Shown in pieces: positions 8,166 to 17,510 of a DNA stretch of 64,000 bases. This DNA comes from Pseudomonas sp. P8_229. Lineage in GTDB: Bacteria; Pseudomonadota; Gammaproteobacteria; Pseudomonadales; Pseudomonadaceae. The notes under the pieces were generated by a model. The model did no database searches, was not told the origin of the DNA, and saw only the letters and a program-made list of their open reading frames with translations. The stretch is taken from the NCBI RefSeq assembly GCF_034008635.1, contig NZ_CP125378.1, forward strand, positions 400,501-464,500, read 5' to 3'. The first letter of the stretch is position 1, and the number at the start of each line of letters is the position of its first letter. Both the position numbers and the translations under genes were made by a program.

Positions 8166-9942
8166 CCCGCAACTGCTCGACTATTACCAGCGCGAACTGA
8201 CTTGGTTGCGCCACGCCGGCAGCCAGTTTGCCGAGCGCTACCCGAAGGTCGCGCGACGTCTGGAACTGTCACCCGGCGAGTGTCCGGATCCGCATGTCGA
8301 ACGCTTGCTCGAAGGCTTTGCCCTGCTCGCCGCACGCCTGCAACGCCGACTCGACGACGACTACGCCGAATTCAGCGATGCCTTGCTCGAACAGCTTTAT
8401 CCGCTGGCGGTGCGGCCGCTGCCGTCCTGCGCCATCGTCCAGTTCGAACCGGACCCGAGCAAAGGCAACCTCGACGGCGGCTATCCACTGCCCCGCGACA
8501 CACCGCTGTTCGTCACCACCAGCAAAGGTGAGAGCATTCACTTTCGCACCTCGGCCGCTGTGCATTTGTGGCCGATCGAGGTGAGCGAAGCGTTGCTGCT
8601 TGGCAGCGATGAGGCGCAAGCGTTGACCGGTGTGGCGCAATCGCGTTCGGCATTGCGCCTGAGCCTGCGTTGCCTTGGTGAGAGCCAATGGTCAGCACTT
8701 GGCATCGAGCACCTGCGCATTCATCTGGCGGCATCGCCGGTGATCAACGCCGGCCTGTATGACCTGCTTGGAGCACATGCGGTGCAAGTGCTGGCCGGCT
8801 CGCCCGGGAGCATTCCGACGCCGGTGAAAGGCTTGCCGAAGATCGTCGGTTTCAGCGATGACGAAGTGCTGCTGCCCGACGAGGACGGCGTGCACCCGGG
8901 CATGCGCCTGCTGGCGGAATACTTTGCCTTCCCGGACAAGTTTCATTTCTTCGATCTGCCATTGAGCGGCGTTTCCAGCGACAGCCGGACGCTGTACCTG
9001 TACATCGTTTTCGACCGCGCCCCGACCAGTCGTGTGCATTTGCAGGCCAGTGACATCGCACTCGGCTGCGCTCCGGCGATCAATCTGTTCCCGCGTACCT
9101 CCGAACCGCTGCGCCCGGATGGCACCCGCAGCGAGTACCGGCTGATCGCCGACAGCCACCGCGAAAACAGCGTCGAGATCCACAGCATTCGCGTCATGCG
9201 CGCCAGTTCCAGCGCCGGGGTGCAGCGGCTGCCGGCGTATTACGGCAGCCAGCACAGCGGCGGCGATCAACAGTGTTACTGGCACGCACGAAGGGTCAGC
9301 GGCATGACCCCGAACCGGCTCGGCAGTGACCTGTTGGTGAGTGTAGTCGACACCCGTTTCGAACCGCAGACCGACCTGCCCGACTACAGCCTCACCGCCG
9401 AACTGTTGTGCACCAATCGACATTTGGCGCAAAGCCTGCTGGCCGGCACGCCGCTGGGTTTCGAACGGCCCGGGCCGGTGGCCTGGGCGCGGCTGCGCAA
9501 TCCACCGAGCCCACAGAGTCTGCCGCGCCTGGACGGTGACTCACGCTGGCGGCTGGTGTCGCAACTGACCCTCAATCACTTGTCGCTGGTCGAAGGCCCG
9601 CAGGCACTCGACGCATTGAAAGAGATTCTGCACCTGCACAACCTGCGCGACGAGGCCAGCGCCCTGCGGCAGATCGAGGGGCTGTTGAGCCTGCGTTGCG
9701 AACGGGTGATCGGCCATGTCGGCGCCGACGCCTGGCGCGGTTGGCGCAATGGCCTGGAGGTGCAGTTGCAGCTTGATCCACAGCACTTCGTCGGCAGCAG
9801 CGCGGTGTTGTTTTCTGCAGTGCTGGCACAGTTCTTTTCGGTGTACGCCACGGCCAATCGCTTTGTGCGCACGGTGTTGATGCAGGCCGACAAGGAGGTC
9901 AAGGCATGGCAACCCCAAGCCGGCATGCCCCTGTCGCTCTGA
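8149..9942 (+). CDS. tssF: TssF T6SS baseplate protein
   Basis: TssF is a major baseplate wedge subunit that complexes with TssG, TssE and TssK. From the ATG at 8149 (preceded by GGCTGGAGG) the protein is 597 residues and begins MSDSIDPQLLDYYQRELTWL, the classic TssF start, followed by AGSQFAERYPKVARRLEL. An upstream in-frame start at 8110 exists but lies inside tssE and gives a non-conserved leader. The gene overlaps both tssE and tssG, consistent with coupled translation. Confidence 0.96.
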   Translation: MSDSIDPQLLDYYQRELTWLRHAGSQFAERYPKVARRLELSPGECPDPHVERLLEGFALLAARLQRRLDDDYAEFSDALLEQLYPLAVRPLPSCAIVQFEPDPSKGNLDGGYPLPRDTPLFVTTSKGESIHFRTSAAVHLWPIEVSEALLLGSDEAQALTGVAQSRSALRLSLRCLGESQWSALGIEHLRIHLAASPVINAGLYDLLGAHAVQVLAGSPGSIPTPVKGLPKIVGFSDDEVLLPDEDGVHPGMRLLAEYFAFPDKFHFFDLPLSGVSSDSRTLYLYIVFDRAPTSRVHLQASDIALGCAPAINLFPRTSEPLRPDGTRSEYRLIADSHRENSVEIHSIRVMRASSSAGVQRLPAYYGSQHSGGDQQCYWHARRVSGMTPNRLGSDLLVSVVDTRFEPQTDLPDYSLTAELLCTNRHLAQSLLAGTPLGFERPGPVAWARLRNPPSPQSLPRLDGDSRWRLVSQLTLNHLSLVEGPQALDALKEILHLHNLRDEASALRQIEGLLSLRCERVIGHVGADAWRGWRNGLEVQLQLDPQHFVGSSAVLFSAVLAQFFSVYATANRFVRTVLMQADKEVKAWQPQAGMPLSL

Positions 9943-10931
9943 GCCTGAGCCAACGACTGCGCCGCGATCCGCAGGCGTTCGAATGGCTGCAGGCGTTGCT
10001 GCTGCTCGAGCGCGAGCAACCGCAGGCCGAATCCCTGGGCAGCGGCACCTCGCCCCAGGCCGAAGCGCTGAAATTGCGCGGACCGCTGACGCCGCTGTTC
10101 CCCACCAGTCAGATCGAAAACCTGCACGAAGAACCCGGCCAGCCGCTGACCCTCGACACCCCGATGTTCGGCCTCGGCGGTCCCGACGGCCCGCTGCCCT
10201 ACGCCTATCAGGAATGGCTGCAACAACGGGCACGCGCCAAGGATCACGCGCCGGCCGCGTTCCTCGATCTGTTCCAGCATCGACTGCTCAGCCTGCTCTA
10301 CAAGGTCATGCGCAAACACCGCGTAGCCTTGGGTTTTGTCTCGCCGAGGGCTTCGCCGGTACAGGCGCAACTGCGTGCGTTGACCGGTTTGTTGCCCAAG
10401 GCCTTGCAGGAGCGCCAGGCGGTTCCCGACTGCGCGGTGCTGGCTTGCACCGCATTGTTCGCCGATGGCCGGCGCTCACTGGCCGGGTTCGCGGCGATTG
10501 TCCGTGAGCAGTTCGCCGTGCCGGTGGAACTGAGTGCCTATGAAGGCGCCTGGCGCGAAATTCCGCTGGCCAGTCGCAGCGTGATCAAGCCCGGCGGGCG
10601 CAACCTGCAACTGGGTCGCACAGCGGTGGCCGGCAGTCGGGTATGGGATGAACACGCCGGTATCCGCCTGACCCTCGGCCCGCTGCCCTCGGCGCGGGCC
10701 GCGAATTTTCTGCCGGACGGCGAGACCCACCCGGCATTGGCCAGCCTCGCGGCGTTGTACTTCGGCCCGGATCTGGACGTCACGCTGGTGCTGCTGATAC
10801 GCGGCGCCGGGCCAATGAAACTCGGGCGTCAGACGCCGGCCCTGCTCAGTTGGAACGGCGGTTTGCAGCGTCAGGCCAGCCTCGCGGTGCAGCGCATCGA
10901 AACCCGTCTTCGTCAGCTGGAGATCACCTGA
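9906..10931 (+). CDS. tssG: TssG T6SS baseplate protein
   Basis: TssG pairs with TssF in the baseplate wedge. The 341-residue protein has the conserved elements FEWLQALLLLER near residue 25, then LTLDTPMFGLGGPDGPLP, and YAYQEWLQ. The ATG lies inside the tssF 3' end, preceded by AAGGAGG, and overlaps tssF by 37 bases. The stop is two bases before the clpV start. Confidence 0.95.
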   Translation: MATPSRHAPVALSLSQRLRRDPQAFEWLQALLLLEREQPQAESLGSGTSPQAEALKLRGPLTPLFPTSQIENLHEEPGQPLTLDTPMFGLGGPDGPLPYAYQEWLQQRARAKDHAPAAFLDLFQHRLLSLLYKVMRKHRVALGFVSPRASPVQAQLRALTGLLPKALQERQAVPDCAVLACTALFADGRRSLAGFAAIVREQFAVPVELSAYEGAWREIPLASRSVIKPGGRNLQLGRTAVAGSRVWDEHAGIRLTLGPLPSARAANFLPDGETHPALASLAALYFGPDLDVTLVLLIRGAGPMKLGRQTPALLSWNGGLQRQASLAVQRIETRLRQLEIT

Positions 10932-10932
10932 A

Positions 10933-13473
10933 ATGGAACTGGCCAGCCTGATTGGACGCCTCAACCCGGACAACCGCCGCGCCCTCGAACGCGCCGCCCA
11001 GCGTTGTCTGCAACGCGGGCATCACTTTGTCGAGATCGAACACCTGTTGCTGGAACTGCTCGACATCGAGGGCGGGGACTTTGCTTTTCTGCTGCCGCGT
11101 TTCGGTCTGGAACGCGATGCGCTGACGGCGGAGATCAACAAGGCGCTGGACCTGTTCAAGGCTGGCAGCACGCGCACGCCGGCGTTGTCCTCGCACACGC
11201 TGGGGTTGCTGGAAGATGCGGTGGTGCAGGCCAGCGTGCTGGGGCTCGACAGTATTCGTTCCGGGCTTTTGCTGCTGGCGTTGATCGACCGCGATGAGCG
11301 CCGCAGTCTGTTGCTCAACAGTGCTTCGTCGTTGCTGCGGATTCCAAAAGAAGCACTACGGGCCAATCTGCTGGAGTGGACGGAAAACTCTCGCGAACAT
11401 GTCGGCCCGCGTTCCGTGTCCTCTGGAAATCCCGTGCCACGGCAGGACTCGGTGCTGGATCAGTACACTCAGGATCTGACTGCCGACGCCCACGCCGGGC
11501 GCATTGATCCGATTGTTGGTCGTGATGGCGAAATCCGTCAGTGCATCGACATTCTTCTTCGGCGCCGGCAGAACAATCCGATTCTGGTTGGCGCACCCGG
11601 CGTCGGCAAAACCGCTGTGGTCGAAGGCTTGGCCCTGCGCATCGCCGCCGGGGACGTGCCGCCGTCGTTGCAAGAAGTCAGTCTGCGCGTGCTCGACCTC
11701 GGTCTGTTGCAGGCTGGCGCCGGGGTCAAAGGTGAATTCGAACAGCGTTTGAAAGGCGTGATCGACGCGGTACGCAGCGCCGACAAACCGATCATCTTGT
11801 TCATCGACGAGGCCCATACGCTGATCGGCGCTGGCGGTGCCGAGGGTGGCAGCGATGCGGCCAACCTGCTCAAGCCAGCGCTGGCCCGAGGCGAGTTGCG
11901 CACCCTCGCCGCCACGACCTGGATGGAATACAAGAAATACTTCGAGAAAGACCCGGCCCTCGCCCGCCGCTTCCAACTGGTGCAGGTCGAAGAGCCGGAC
12001 GAAATCACCGCCGTGGAAATGCTCCGTGGCGTCGCCGCCAAACTGGAACAGCACCATGGCGTGCAGGTGCTCGACGCCGCGATCCATGAGGCGGTAAAAC
12101 TCTCGCACCGCTACATCTCCGGTCGCCAGTTGCCGGACAAAGCCATCAGCGTCCTCGATACCGCGTGCGCCCGGGTCGCCCTCGGCCAGCACGACGTTCC
12201 GCCACCACTGGAGAGCCTGCGTCACCGGCAAAACAGCCTCAAGGATGAAGTCGAGCGTTTGCGGCGTGAGCAAGCCACGGGGCTGGATCACCGTGAGCGC
12301 ATTACCCTGCTGGAAACCGAATCTGGCGGCAACGTTCAAGCCATCCGCGAACTGGAAACCCGTTGGGGTGAAGAGCGTGTAGCCGTGCGCGAACTGCTCG
12401 ACACTCGTCGAGAGTTGCTCGACTTGAGTGAGCGCGCCGACAGTGACAAACCCGATGAAGCGACTGACAGTCGCATCGATCATCTGGCCGCTGAGTTGCT
12501 GCGCCTTGAGGCGGGACTGGATGCGATCCGCCAAGACGATCCGCTGGTGCCCGAGCAAGTCGACACCAAAACCGTCGCCGCCGTCATTGCAGGCTGGACT
12601 GGCATCCCCGTCGGCAAAATGCTCGCTGACGAAGCCCACGCCGTGCGCACACTCGGCCAGCGCATGGGCCAACGGGTGATGGGCCAAAGCATCGCGCTGA
12701 ACACCATCGCCCAGCGTTTGCAGGCTTATCGCGCCGGGCTCACCGATCCGCAAAAACCGGTCGGTGTGTTCCTGCTGGTCGGCCCCACCGGCGTCGGCAA
12801 AACCGAAACCGCGTATGCGCTAGCGGATGCTTTATATGGCGGCGAACGCAACCTGATCAGCATCAACCTCTCCGAATACCAGGAAGCGCACACCGTCAGC
12901 CAACTCAAAGGCGCGCCGCCCGGTTATGTCGGTTATGGCAGCGGCGGCGTGCTGACTGAAGCGGTCAGGCGCAAACCGTATTCGGTGGTGTTGCTGGATG
13001 AAATCGAAAAGGCGCACCCGGATGTGCTGGAAGCGTTTTACAACGTGTTCGACAAGGGCTTGATGGAGGACGGCACCGGGTTGGTGGTGGACTTCAAAAA
13101 CACCGTGATGCTCGCCACCAGCAACGTCGGCGCGGAGCTTTTACTGGATACGCCCGTGGCGCAACTCGGCTCGGAAGCCTTCAACGAGGCCCTGCACAGA
13201 GTCCTCCTGCAAGCCTTCCGCCCGGCGTTTCTGGCGCGCATGACCGTGGTCGCCTATCGGCCGCTGGATGAAGCGACGCTGGAAGGAATTGTGCTGGCGA
13301 AGCTGGAGAAATTGCGCGGGCGCTATAAGGCTGCAACCGGCAAGCAGTTCGAGTTTGATTCGGGCATCGTCAAGGCGGTGCTCGCCAAGTGCAGCGCGGC
13401 GGGTGCGCGGGATGTCGAGAATGTGTTGATGACGCAGGTGACGGGGAAGTTGGCGGAGTGGGTGTTGGAATAA
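10933..13473 (+). CDS. clpV: TssH/ClpV T6SS AAA+ ATPase
   Basis: ClpV is the Clp/Hsp100-type ATPase that disassembles contracted TssBC sheaths. The 846-residue protein has an N-terminal Clp domain (about residues 1-150), a first AAA+ domain with Walker A GAPGVGKT (about 219-226) and Walker B IILFIDEAHT, a coiled-coil middle region, and a second AAA+ domain with Walker A GPTGVGKT (about 616-623) and VVLLDEIEKAHPDV. It is the last core gene of the rightward operon; cargo genes follow after only 30 bp. Confidence 0.97.
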   Translation: MELASLIGRLNPDNRRALERAAQRCLQRGHHFVEIEHLLLELLDIEGGDFAFLLPRFGLERDALTAEINKALDLFKAGSTRTPALSSHTLGLLEDAVVQASVLGLDSIRSGLLLLALIDRDERRSLLLNSASSLLRIPKEALRANLLEWTENSREHVGPRSVSSGNPVPRQDSVLDQYTQDLTADAHAGRIDPIVGRDGEIRQCIDILLRRRQNNPILVGAPGVGKTAVVEGLALRIAAGDVPPSLQEVSLRVLDLGLLQAGAGVKGEFEQRLKGVIDAVRSADKPIILFIDEAHTLIGAGGAEGGSDAANLLKPALARGELRTLAATTWMEYKKYFEKDPALARRFQLVQVEEPDEITAVEMLRGVAAKLEQHHGVQVLDAAIHEAVKLSHRYISGRQLPDKAISVLDTACARVALGQHDVPPPLESLRHRQNSLKDEVERLRREQATGLDHRERITLLETESGGNVQAIRELETRWGEERVAVRELLDTRRELLDLSERADSDKPDEATDSRIDHLAAELLRLEAGLDAIRQDDPLVPEQVDTKTVAAVIAGWTGIPVGKMLADEAHAVRTLGQRMGQRVMGQSIALNTIAQRLQAYRAGLTDPQKPVGVFLLVGPTGVGKTETAYALADALYGGERNLISINLSEYQEAHTVSQLKGAPPGYVGYGSGGVLTEAVRRKPYSVVLLDEIEKAHPDVLEAFYNVFDKGLMEDGTGLVVDFKNTVMLATSNVGAELLLDTPVAQLGSEAFNEALHRVLLQAFRPAFLARMTVVAYRPLDEATLEGIVLAKLEKLRGRYKAATGKQFEFDSGIVKAVLAKCSAAGARDVENVLMTQVTGKLAEWVLE

Positions 13474-13503
13474 CGCATCAACTTTAATACAAGGAGTTTT
13501 CAA

Positions 13504-14466
13504 ATGGCAGACGTAAACCTTATTTGGAAAAATGAAACCTACAAAGTCTATCCACCGCCAGCAGCCACTTGTTTCACCTATATTGCAAAAACGACTATTG
13601 ACGGAAAAATAGAATGTGAAACGTGCAAAGTAAACCATACCGTAGCGGCACCTTCAGCGCTTGCTGAAGGCAGTTACCTGAGAGCGCCCGAAATAATAAA
13701 AACCGCCGAACTCACAACCGCAGCCAGCGCCTGTAAAGAAATCGTGTTTGCCGCCTGGAATAAAAAAGCGCTATTAAATACGAAGCACGCAACTACCACT
13801 GGCATCGCCGCACCACAATCGATAATTAACGAATACGCACTCGCTCTAGCAAATGAAAAGCAGACCAGAACAAACATTCTCAGCCTGTTTGACAAAGAAA
13901 CATTTGATGACGTGTGCAACAAAGGCCTAAGCGACTCAACCATCCCACTGACTACTTTTTGCCCAGCTCCAAATGACCAAACACTTTACTTCGCCCGCGC
14001 ATTCTTTCACCTCATCAAAGACATAGAGTTGCCATCAGGCTGCTTCGCAGTAGGAAAGCTAAAAGGCGAGAACACCATAAAAATCGCTTTCTCCGGAAAA
14101 AAAGAAAACGCCGAGAGCTCGATTGACCAAACTACAGCCGCGAAAAATACCCTGCAACTATTTAGCGGTGGCGAGATATCACTATTACCGGCCGCCAATG
14201 ACTTATGGTCAACTTTCGTCAACGAATTCAAAACACCCTCAGGCAAACCAGCGAAGCTGACCGTTAAAAACTGCGCCGAATCAAAACTGTTCGCGGACCG
14301 GGCATTTCAATATGACAGCGTGGTTGTCGTATGGTTGGGTTCTGATCTCATGCCGGAACACTACGCACTCAATAACAAAAGAAGCAAAGGCGATTTAATG
14401 CTCCCTTGCGACTCATGCAGAGGTTTTCTTGCACATCACCTCACTGATCGGGGACTCCATCACTGA
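13504..14466 (+). CDS. Putative T6SS effector with cytidine-deaminase-like fold
   Basis: I do not recognise a named family over the whole 320 residues. The C-terminal third carries a deaminase zinc-site signature: N-C257-A-E259 and P301-C302-D-S-C305-R, in the order of the CDA superfamily (cysteine ligand plus catalytic glutamate, then PCxxC). Upstream, residues 180-205 (CFAVGKLKGENTIKIAFSG) look like the two strands preceding the CAE helix in cytidine deaminases. Residues 1-170 are of unknown function and contain C38-x-x-C41-x3-H45. No signal peptide or membrane helix is seen. AGGAG precedes the ATG. Codon use is much AT-richer than clpV or vgrG, suggesting transfer. Position between clpV and vgrG points to secreted cargo. 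The fold is well supported; effector role and substrate are inference. Confidence 0.7.
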   Translation: MADVNLIWKNETYKVYPPPAATCFTYIAKTTIDGKIECETCKVNHTVAAPSALAEGSYLRAPEIIKTAELTTAASACKEIVFAAWNKKALLNTKHATTTGIAAPQSIINEYALALANEKQTRTNILSLFDKETFDDVCNKGLSDSTIPLTTFCPAPNDQTLYFARAFFHLIKDIELPSGCFAVGKLKGENTIKIAFSGKKENAESSIDQTTAAKNTLQLFSGGEISLLPAANDLWSTFVNEFKTPSGKPAKLTVKNCAESKLFADRAFQYDSVVVVWLGSDLMPEHYALNNKRSKGDLMLPCDSCRGFLAHHLTDRGLHH

Positions 14467-14523
14467 GCCATATACATTTGGCTGACGGACCATAAGCACA
14501 GTTGCTTTTAGCAGGAAAGGACC

Positions 14524-15405
14524 ATGGACATAACGGATCTTCATCAAAGTTTGATCATTGCAATCCTTGATTATCTGTCTGACATGGATCTGGCCAGAAT
14601 AGCCCAGACAAGCAAGCGTTTCTACGCACTACGCTCAATAACGCTACTGTCCAACATCCAGTATATTTCCGACGCCACGCCGGTCACTCCTCGCGGAAAA
14701 ACAGTAACCCCCATTACCGCATTACAGCACTCCGTGGCAGCCCACCTTACGCTTGAGCAATGTTTCGGAATCAGAGTATCACCCAGAACTTTCCAGCAAA
14801 TTTTTTTATACCGAAACTCGGACAAAGACAATCTAACTACAAAAGAGAAAAAATCCACCGTACCCTCAACAGCACAGGGCCGATCAAGATTCAATCTTGA
14901 ACACAACCAGATCACCCCATTTTGGACCGTGGAAAAAACAGCAGCCTGGATACTGGGCGGCATTTACTCCAGACTGCCATTCTTTCTAGTATCGCTCCCT
15001 ACGAAGCAATCAAATTTTATCGAAGGCAATGTAAACCATCGAGCCTTGATTACCAGACCCGCCATTTACGCAAGAGAAATACTGCAAATCCTTTCCGCTG
15101 GATATACCGTAGACTTAGCAGCCCCCGAAGAAACACCGCACAAATTAAGAAACGCTGAAAACCATCAACTGATTATATTAAGACCTCCAAGAGCCCCCTA
15201 TACAAACATTAGAAGCCGACTCATCCCAGACCTGTGGAACAGAAACAACAACACACTCGACAGCTTACTAATCACGTACAACGGCCAAGCATTAACTGCC
15301 GAAAACCTGAATCTTGTAATGCAGGAGCAGATTGACATGATCATGGACACCATCGATGAAGCAGCCATGCTGCTTGGCTCATTGAAGTATGGGCGCTGGG
15401 ACTGA
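14524..15405 (+). CDS. F-box-like domain protein in the T6SS cargo slot
   Basis: The 293-residue protein begins with an F-box-like motif at residues 6-36: LHQSLIIAILDYL, then SDMDLARIAQTSKRFYAL, matching the eukaryotic consensus (L-P-x-E-L-L-x-x-I-L-x-Y-L then D-L-x-x-L-x-x-x-S-K-R-F-Y) except that the usual proline is histidine. F-boxes bind Skp1 in SCF ubiquitin ligases; known bacterial examples (GALA, VirF, LegU1) are effectors sent into eukaryotic hosts. The remaining 250 residues match nothing I know, with no leucine-rich or ankyrin repeats. AT-rich codon use matches the preceding gene, 57 bp away. AGGAAAGG precedes the ATG. It could be a host-directed effector, or the immunity protein or chaperone of the deaminase candidate. 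Confidence 0.7.
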   Translation: MDITDLHQSLIIAILDYLSDMDLARIAQTSKRFYALRSITLLSNIQYISDATPVTPRGKTVTPITALQHSVAAHLTLEQCFGIRVSPRTFQQIFLYRNSDKDNLTTKEKKSTVPSTAQGRSRFNLEHNQITPFWTVEKTAAWILGGIYSRLPFFLVSLPTKQSNFIEGNVNHRALITRPAIYAREILQILSAGYTVDLAAPEETPHKLRNAENHQLIILRPPRAPYTNIRSRLIPDLWNRNNNTLDSLLITYNGQALTAENLNLVMQEQIDMIMDTIDEAAMLLGSLKYGRWD

Positions 15406-15488
15406 ATACGGTAGTCTTTAAGCATTCAATACCCCCCCTATTATTCAAAAGATGAATTAACGCAGTATCTCCACTCAAGGATCGATCC
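15406..15488 (+). other. Short gap before vgrG
   Basis: This 83-bp stretch holds a run of C residues and AT-rich sequence, with AAGGATCG just before the vgrG ATG as a plausible ribosome binding site. GC content and codon style switch back to the genomic norm at this point, so it marks the right edge of the AT-rich cassette. No inverted repeats or target-site duplication were evident. Confidence 0.5.
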
Positions 15489-17498
15489 ATGCCCCGTGCC
15501 ACCGACAGCAGCACCACGCTTGCCCTCACCGCCACCTCGCTGTCGGCGCTGTTCCCTGAGTCGCTCTGCGGCGACGAAGCCCTTAACGTGCTCGCTTCGC
15601 AAACCCTCAACGGCCTCAACGACGGTACCTCGCTCACCCTCACCAGCGCCGTCGCCAGCCACGTCACGACAACTTTTCACAACGACTCTGTGATGCGTCC
15701 GCTCGATGCCTTGGTCGCCGAGATCCGCCAACTCCCCACCGACGCCACCGCCGAGCGCTATCAGTTGTTGCTAAGACCCTGGCTCTGGTGGCTGACCCTG
15801 GCCAGCAACAACCGCGTGTTCCAGAACCTCGCCACGTCGGACATCGTCACCACAATCTTCAAGGCCCACGGTTTCACCGATTTCAAACTCTCGCTGACCG
15901 GCAGCTACACGCCCCGCGAATACTGCGTGCAGTATGGCGAAACCGATTTTGCTTTTGTCTCGCGGCTGCTGGAAGAGGAAGGCATCTTCTGGTTTTTCAC
16001 CCACGAGGACGGCAAGCACACGCTGGTGCTGGGTGACAGCAACGATGCTTTCGTACAGATCCCCAACGGGCCGAAGGTCAAATATCTGGGCCAGCAAATG
16101 GGCGAGCGTGAGTTGCATGGCATCCGCTCAGGCCAGGTGTGTGTGCAAGCCGTGGCCGGCGTGTACAAGGCGACGGATTACGAATTCACCACGCCGACCA
16201 CCTCGCTCTATGGCCAGGCCGAAGCGGTGGCCGGGCCGCGTTCGATCTATGAGCATCCCGGCGGTTACAACGCCAAGGCTCGCGGCGATATGTTGACCAA
16301 GCAACGCGTCGACGGTTTGCGCAGTGAGGAAAAACGCTTTGTCGGCGAGAGCGACTGCCGCTGGCTGATTCCGGGCCATTGGTTCACCCTCGACGGCCAC
16401 GAAGACGCAAGCCTGAACATCGATTGGGTCGTCACGCGGGTGACCCACGACGCCAGTCATGAAAGCTATCGCAACCGCTTCGAAGCAATCCCCAAAGCCA
16501 CACCCTTTCGCCCGCAACGCCTCACGCCCAAACCGCGCATGCATCCACAGACCGCCATCGTCGTCGGCAAGTCCGGCGAAGAAATCTGGACCGACGAATA
16601 CGGGCGGATCAAGTTGCAATTCCCCTGGGATCGCGATGGCAAGAACGATGAGAGCAGTTCCTGCTGGGTGCGCGTGGTGTTGCCCTGGAGCGGCAAGGGG
16701 TTTGGCATGCAGTTCGTGCCGCGTATCGGTCAGGAAGTCATCGTGACCTTTATCGACGGCGATCCGGATCGGCCACTGGTGACCGGTTGCGTGTACAACG
16801 GCGACAACGCCCTGCCCTACGCGCTGCCGGCCAATCAGACCCAATCGGGGATCAAGACTCAATCGTCCAAGGGTGGTGGCGGTTTCAACGAGCTGCGCTT
16901 CGAGGACAAGAAGGACGCTGAAGAGGTTTTTTTGCAGGCGCAGAAAGATCTGAAGATCAACGTACTGAACGACACCACCGCCACCGTCGGTCACGACGAA
17001 ACCCTCACCGTGCAGAACGCCCGCACCCGCACGGTCAAGGACGGCGACGAGACCGTGACCCTGGAAAAGGGCAAACGCAGCGTGACGATTCAGACCGGCA
17101 GCGACAGCCTCGATGTGAAGGACAGCCGCACGGTAAAAGTCGGCGCCGACCAGAACCACAGCACTGGCGGCAACTACACCGACAAGGTCACCGGCGACTA
17201 CAGCCTGACGGTAGACGGCAACCTGACGATCAAGGTCAGCGGCACCCTCACCCTGCAAAGCGGCGGCAGTTTCACCCTCAAGAGCGGTGCCGACCTGGCA
17301 ACTTCGGCCAGCACCTCGATCACGCAAAAGGCCGGCACCGCGATGACCAATCAGGCCGGCACTTCGCTGGACAACAAGGCCGGAACGACGCTGACCAACG
17401 ACGCTGGCATCAGCCTGACCAACAAGGGCGCGGCCTCGCAGACCGTGGACGGCGGCGGCATGCTGACCATCAAGGGTGGGCTGGTGCAGGTCAACTGA
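15489..17498 (+). CDS. vgrG: VgrG (TssI) T6SS spike protein
   Basis: VgrG trimers form the spike at the tip of the Hcp tube and carry effectors or PAAR proteins. The 669-residue protein has the gp27-like part (LLLRPWLWWLTLASNNRVFQ, then YGETDFAFVSRLLEEEGIF), the gp5/OB-fold part (WTDEYGRIKLQFPWDRDG, SCWVRVVLPWSGKGFG, GQEVIVTFIDGDPDRP) and a C-terminal repetitive beta-helix of about 190 residues rich in T, G, D and K. No extra enzymatic domain is fused, so it should act with separate cargo: the upstream cassette, the downstream MORN protein or the DUF4280 protein. Confidence 0.96.
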   Translation: MPRATDSSTTLALTATSLSALFPESLCGDEALNVLASQTLNGLNDGTSLTLTSAVASHVTTTFHNDSVMRPLDALVAEIRQLPTDATAERYQLLLRPWLWWLTLASNNRVFQNLATSDIVTTIFKAHGFTDFKLSLTGSYTPREYCVQYGETDFAFVSRLLEEEGIFWFFTHEDGKHTLVLGDSNDAFVQIPNGPKVKYLGQQMGERELHGIRSGQVCVQAVAGVYKATDYEFTTPTTSLYGQAEAVAGPRSIYEHPGGYNAKARGDMLTKQRVDGLRSEEKRFVGESDCRWLIPGHWFTLDGHEDASLNIDWVVTRVTHDASHESYRNRFEAIPKATPFRPQRLTPKPRMHPQTAIVVGKSGEEIWTDEYGRIKLQFPWDRDGKNDESSSCWVRVVLPWSGKGFGMQFVPRIGQEVIVTFIDGDPDRPLVTGCVYNGDNALPYALPANQTQSGIKTQSSKGGGGFNELRFEDKKDAEEVFLQAQKDLKINVLNDTTATVGHDETLTVQNARTRTVKDGDETVTLEKGKRSVTIQTGSDSLDVKDSRTVKVGADQNHSTGGNYTDKVTGDYSLTVDGNLTIKVSGTLTLQSGGSFTLKSGADLATSASTSITQKAGTAMTNQAGTSLDNKAGTTLTNDAGISLTNKGAASQTVDGGGMLTIKGGLVQVN

Positions 17499-17510
17499 CC
17501 GGGAGCAGGC

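Noticed and set aside
11356..12753. Minus-strand open frame opposite clpV (465 codons)
   Set aside because: Antisense to conserved AAA+ motifs; no recognisable domain.
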